This document shows, piece by piece, positions 6,929 through 10,584 of a stretch of 10,584 nt of DNA. The notes beneath the pieces are model-generated. The model made no database searches, had not been told where the DNA came from, and worked only from the letters and a program-made list of their open reading frames with translations. The translations under genes were made by a program, and so were the position numbers. How positions within the stretch are numbered: the stretch's first letter is position 1; each line of letters opens with the position of its first letter. Source of the DNA: Lautropia sp. (lineage in GTDB: Bacteria > Pseudomonadota > Gammaproteobacteria > Burkholderiales > Burkholderiaceae_E); contig JACCRJ010000534.1 in assembly GCA_013813615.1 (NCBI GenBank), forward strand, positions 1 through 10,584, written 5' to 3'.

Positions 6929-7809
6929 GCCCGTGGCTGGCCCCGCTGCCGCAGTCCACCGACCTCCCGGTCCTGCTCCCGGCGGCAGCACGCGTTGCGC
7001 GATCCGCGGTCGCGGAGCGCACGGCCGGCTCGTTCCGGCTGCGACTGCATCCGGCGCAGGGCGTTGTCCTGTTCGTGCTGTTCCTTGTCGGTTGCGGCTG
7101 GGCGCAGGCTCAGGTTCAGCCCGGGCAGGCGGGGATCATCGCGACGCTGTGGAAGTGGACGCCGATCCTGTTGGGCGGGTTTGCCTTCAACCTCGCCATC
7201 AGCGTGGTCGCCATGAGCGCGGGCACGGTCGCCGGACTGTTCCTGGGCTTCGGGCAGATCTCGATGCTGCTGCCGGTCCGAAAGGGCGCCTGGCTCACCA
7301 CCCATTTTTTTCGCAACGCCCCCTGGCTGGTGCTGCTCTTCTACTGCATGTTCCTGCTGCCATTCCAGATCAGGCTCTTCGGGGTGACCATTCCCGTCCC
7401 CGACTGGATGAAGGCGACCCTCGGCTTGTCGCTGCCGGTGATGGCGAACGTCTCGGAAATCGTGCGGGGCGCCATCCAGTCGATCCCCACGGCGCAGTGG
7501 GAATCCGCCGCCTCGCTCGCCTTCAACCGCCGGCAGACGCTGTGGATGATTATTTTTCCGCAATGCATCAAGCGCATGCTTCCGCCGTGGATGAACCTGT
7601 ATGCGATCCTGACGATGGCCACGGTGCTGACGTCGATTGTCGGCGTCAACGAGATGATGAGCCTTACCCGGCAGGCCTTGAGCGCCGAGGACCGTTCCGG
7701 GTTGCTGCTCGCGTTTTACAGCTACGTCCTGTTCTGGTTTTTCCTGTACTGCTACCCCATCGCGCGCTGGACCGTGCGGCTGGAAGCACGCTACGCCGTG
7801 GACAGCTGA
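6925..7809 (+). CDS. Amino acid ABC transporter permease (HisM/HisQ family), second subunit
   Basis: A 294-residue inner-membrane permease from the proposed TTG start. The start overlaps the preceding stop as TTGA, an arrangement typical of translational coupling, with GGGG a few bases upstream; a GTG at 6889 would add 12 residues. The first 40 or so residues are Pro/Ala-rich and precede an extra hydrophobic span (about 45-60, GVVLFVLFLVGCGW) before the conserved permease core. The core has TPILLGGFAFNLAISVVAMSAG, then HFFRNAPWLVLLFYCMFLLP, which matches the RNTP-type signature of this family. The EAA loop reads WESAASLAFNRRQTLWMIIFP (about 192-212). The C-terminus is highly hydrophobic (AFYSYVLFWFFLYCYPI). 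It is larger than the first permease and probably pairs with it. The ATPase gene follows after eight bases. Confidence 0.9.
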   Translation: MSPWLAPLPQSTDLPVLLPAAARVARSAVAERTAGSFRLRLHPAQGVVLFVLFLVGCGWAQAQVQPGQAGIIATLWKWTPILLGGFAFNLAISVVAMSAGTVAGLFLGFGQISMLLPVRKGAWLTTHFFRNAPWLVLLFYCMFLLPFQIRLFGVTIPVPDWMKATLGLSLPVMANVSEIVRGAIQSIPTAQWESAASLAFNRRQTLWMIIFPQCIKRMLPPWMNLYAILTMATVLTSIVGVNEMMSLTRQALSAEDRSGLLLAFYSYVLFWFFLYCYPIARWTVRLEARYAVDS

Positions 7810-7817
7810 GAGTCGTG

Positions 7818-8570
<753 letters not shown>

Positions 8571-8580
8571 CGTCCGGCCG

Positions 8581-9834
8581 ATGCGCTACTCCTTTCTCTC
8601 ACTGGCGCGTCAGGCGCTACGCCACCACGAGAACTGGCCGCTCGCGTGGCGCAGTCCCGCGCCGAAACCGCACTACGACGCGGTGATCATCGGCGGGGGC
8701 GGCCACGGGCTCGCCACCGCCTACTACCTCGCCAGGAATCACGGGATGGTCAACGTCGCGGTGGTGGAAAAAGGCTGGCTCGGGGGCGGCAATACCGGTC
8801 GCAATACCACCATCGTCCGCTCCAACTATCACCTCGACGCAAACGCTCATTTCTACGAGCATTCGCTCAAGTTGTGGGAGGGCCTGTCGCACGAGCTGAA
8901 CTTCAATGTGATGTACAGCGCGCGCGGCGTGCTGAACCTCGTGCATTCGCCGGCGGACATCGATGCGGCCATCCGGCGCGGCAATGCGATGCGCCTCAAC
9001 GGCATCGACGCCGAATTCCTCTCCCGTGACGAGATTGCGCGACGCATTCCGAACCTCGAGTGTTCCGCGCAGGCGCGCTTTCCGATCCTCGGCGGACTGC
9101 TGCAGCCGCGCGGCGGCACCGTTCGCCATGACGCGGTGGCATGGGGCTACGCCCGCGCTGCCGATGCGCTGGGTGTCGACGTCATCCAGCAATGCGAGGT
9201 GACGGGCATCCGCATGGAGCGCGGCGCGGTTACAGGTGTGGACACCACGCTCGGATTCATCGGCACGCCGAAGATCGGCATCGCGGTGGCTGGTCACTCC
9301 GGGCGGGTGGCGGCGATGGCCGGTCTGAAGCTGCCCATCGAATCGCACGTGCTGCAGGCGATGGTGTCGGAGCCGGTCAAGCCGGTCCTCGATACCGTGG
9401 TCACATCCGGCGCGGTGCATTTTTACATCAGCCAGTCCGACAAGGGAGAACTGGTGATGGGCGGCGATCTCGACTTCTACAACTCCTACGCACAGCGCGG
9501 CAACCTGCCCGTCGTGGAGCATGTCGCAGGCGCTTGCCTGGCGCTGTTCCCCAGCTTCGGGCGCCTGCGCATGATGCGCAGCTGGGGCGGCATCATGGAC
9601 ATGACGATGGATGGCAGCCCGATCATCGCCAGGCTTCCGGTCAAGGGGCTCTACATGACCGGCGGCTGGTGCTACGGCGGTTTCAAGGCCACTCCGGCAT
9701 CCGGCTGGCTGCACGCACATACGATCGCGCACGACACGCCGCATCCGCTCAATTCCGCCTTCACCCTGGAACGATTCGAGCAGGGGGCCATGCTCGACGA
9801 GAAAGGCGCGGGTCCCTGCGCCTGGGCGCATTGA
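8581..9834 (+). CDS. soxB: Sarcosine oxidase subunit beta
   Basis: A 417-residue FAD-dependent subunit of heterotetrameric sarcosine oxidase. It oxidises the N-methyl amine, giving glycine, H2O2 and, with tetrahydrofolate, 5,10-methylene-THF. The FAD dinucleotide-binding motif is YDAVIIGGGGHGLATAYYLA (32-51), followed by VVEKGWLGGGNTGRNTTIVRSNY (61-83). His183 in GGTVRHDAVAWGYA matches the histidine that carries covalent FMN in known enzymes, at the alpha-beta interface. The C-terminal FAD-binding region SWGGIMDMTMDGSPI and GGWCYGGFKATPASG (from residue 361) is intact. The length is close to the usual value of about 405-420. The gene begins 10 bases after the ATPase stop with no clear ribosome binding site, and soxD follows. 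Close similarity to SoxB supports the name, but related subunits can act on other N-methyl amino acids. Confidence 0.96.
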   Translation: MRYSFLSLARQALRHHENWPLAWRSPAPKPHYDAVIIGGGGHGLATAYYLARNHGMVNVAVVEKGWLGGGNTGRNTTIVRSNYHLDANAHFYEHSLKLWEGLSHELNFNVMYSARGVLNLVHSPADIDAAIRRGNAMRLNGIDAEFLSRDEIARRIPNLECSAQARFPILGGLLQPRGGTVRHDAVAWGYARAADALGVDVIQQCEVTGIRMERGAVTGVDTTLGFIGTPKIGIAVAGHSGRVAAMAGLKLPIESHVLQAMVSEPVKPVLDTVVTSGAVHFYISQSDKGELVMGGDLDFYNSYAQRGNLPVVEHVAGACLALFPSFGRLRMMRSWGGIMDMTMDGSPIIARLPVKGLYMTGGWCYGGFKATPASGWLHAHTIAHDTPHPLNSAFTLERFEQGAMLDEKGAGPCAWAH

Positions 9835-9874
9835 TGCGCGCGCGACTGAAGACCCCGTCCCGGGAGGCCACTGC

Positions 9875-10150
9875 ATGCTGCTGATCCCCTGCCCCTGGTG
9901 CGGACCACGCAACCAGATCGAGTTCACCTACGGCGGCGATGCGACGGTGCGACGCCCCGCGGAGGATGCGCCTGTGCCCGCCTGGATGGATTACGTGTAC
10001 GCACGGGACAATCCGTGCGGACTGCATGACGAACTGTGGCTGCACAGCGCCGGCTGTCGCAGCTGGATCAAGGTGCGCCGTGACACGCGCACGCACGCTA
10101 TCCTGGCCGGCGTGCCCGTCGACGAGAAATTGCCGGGAGCGGCATCGTGA
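9875..10150 (+). CDS. soxD: Sarcosine oxidase subunit delta
   Basis: A 91-residue small zinc-binding subunit of heterotetrameric sarcosine oxidase. It opens with the family signature MLLIPCPWCGPRNQIEFTYG. The zinc ligands seen in the known structure are all present: Cys6, Cys9, His57 and Cys61, the last two in WLHSAGCRSW. The segment YARDNPCGLHDELW is also typical, although the position after Pro is Cys here where Lys is common. GGGAGG (9862-9867) lies seven bases before the ATG, one of the best ribosome binding sites in the window. Its stop overlaps the soxA start as GTGA, so the subunits are probably translationally coupled. The delta subunit is structural rather than catalytic. Confidence 0.95.
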   Translation: MLLIPCPWCGPRNQIEFTYGGDATVRRPAEDAPVPAWMDYVYARDNPCGLHDELWLHSAGCRSWIKVRRDTRTHAILAGVPVDEKLPGAAS

Positions 10151-10584
10151 CCCAGATTTGTCGCCTGGCTGAAGGGGGCGTCATCGACCGCACCCGGCCG
10201 CTGGGTTTCGAGTACGACGGCGTCGCCTATCGCGGGTATGCCGGCGACACGCTCGCCTCGGCATTGCTCGCCAACGGCGTTCATCTCGTCGGCCGCAGCT
10301 TCAAGTATCACCGGCCGCGTGGCATTTTCGGCGCAGGATCGGAAGATCCGAACGCGCTGGTGCAGTTGGCGCGGGGCGCGCGCACGGAGCCCAATGTGCG
10401 CGCCACGACGCTTGAACTGCACGACGGCCTCGCGGCCACCAGCCAGAATTGCTGGCCCTCGGTGCGCTTCGACATCGGTGCGATCAACGACGTGATCTCG
10501 CCGCTCGTTCCGGCCGGCTTCTACTACAAGACGTTCATGTGGCCGCCGACGCCCGGATGGTGGCTGCGCTACGAGCACGCGATC
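10147..10584 (+). CDS. soxA: Sarcosine oxidase subunit alpha, N-terminal part (cut by window end)
   Basis: The 5' part of the large subunit: 146 codons run without a stop to the last base of the window, while full-length SoxA is usually about 950-1000 residues. It starts at a GTG overlapping the soxD stop, with GGGAG (10135-10139) seven bases upstream. The visible domain is the ferredoxin-like N-terminal domain of SoxA. It contains IDRTRPLGFEYDGVAYRGYAGDTLASALLANGV, then VGRSFKYHRPRGIFGAGSEDPNALVQL and FYYKTFMWPPTPGWWLRYE near the edge. The 2Fe-2S cysteines of related proteins are absent, as in known SoxA. The NAD-binding and the folate-binding (aminomethyltransferase-like) domains should lie beyond the window, followed by soxG. 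Confidence 0.95.
   Translation, partial: MTQICRLAEGGVIDRTRPLGFEYDGVAYRGYAGDTLASALLANGVHLVGRSFKYHRPRGIFGAGSEDPNALVQLARGARTEPNVRATTLELHDGLAATSQNCWPSVRFDIGAINDVISPLVPAGFYYKTFMWPPTPGWWLRYEHAI

Noticed and set aside
6906..7817. An apparent 304-residue N-terminal extension of the ABC ATPase
   Set aside because: The stretch overlaps the second permease, whose EAA loop and RNTP-type motif lie in another frame. The ATPase has a normal N-terminus from the ATG at 7818, so this is an open but noncoding frame and not a fusion.
8617..9927. A 436-codon open frame on the minus strand opposite soxB
   Set aside because: It is the antisense shadow of a clear soxB gene, with a low-complexity translation and no motifs.

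Overview
The window is a GC-rich chromosomal stretch from a proteobacterium, most likely a betaproteobacterium. This rests on base composition, the close match of the sarcosine oxidase genes to proteobacterial forms, and a complete comM; the species cannot be fixed from sequence alone. No rRNA, tRNA, CRISPR array, insertion sequence or phage gene was recognised.

Left part (1-3477), all on the minus strand. It holds a 146-residue DUF1810 protein (3037-3477), then comM, a Mg-chelatase-like AAA+ ATPase (1251-2834), then a CaiB/BaiF-family protein with the catalytic residues of an alpha-methylacyl-CoA racemase (81-1178). A further minus-strand gene may begin at base 18 and leave the window. These genes have no evident functional link to each other or to the right part.

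The divergent gap (3478-3813) separates the two halves. It carries a plausible sigma70-type promoter facing right, a perfect inverted repeat, and a strong ribosome binding site that points to a TTG start for the first gene of the right part.

Right part (3814-10584), all on the plus strand, looks like one catabolic operon or two tandem ones. It begins with a class III PLP enzyme that keeps four active-site residues of 2,2-dialkylglycine decarboxylase. Next comes a complete polar-amino-acid ABC importer: secreted binding protein, two permeases and an ATPase. A strong hairpin lies between the binding protein and the first permease. Then come soxB, soxD and the 5' part of soxA, encoding the beta, delta and alpha subunits of heterotetrameric sarcosine oxidase. 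soxG (gamma) is expected beyond the right edge.

Together the genes suggest import of an amino-acid-like compound, oxidative removal of an N-methyl group to tetrahydrofolate, and PLP-dependent transamination or decarboxylation of the remaining amino acid. The pairing of a dialkylglycine-decarboxylase-like enzyme with its own importer and a sarcosine-oxidase-type enzyme is the most interesting feature. The true substrate, sarcosine or a bulkier N-methyl or dialkyl amino acid, is not shown by the sequence.
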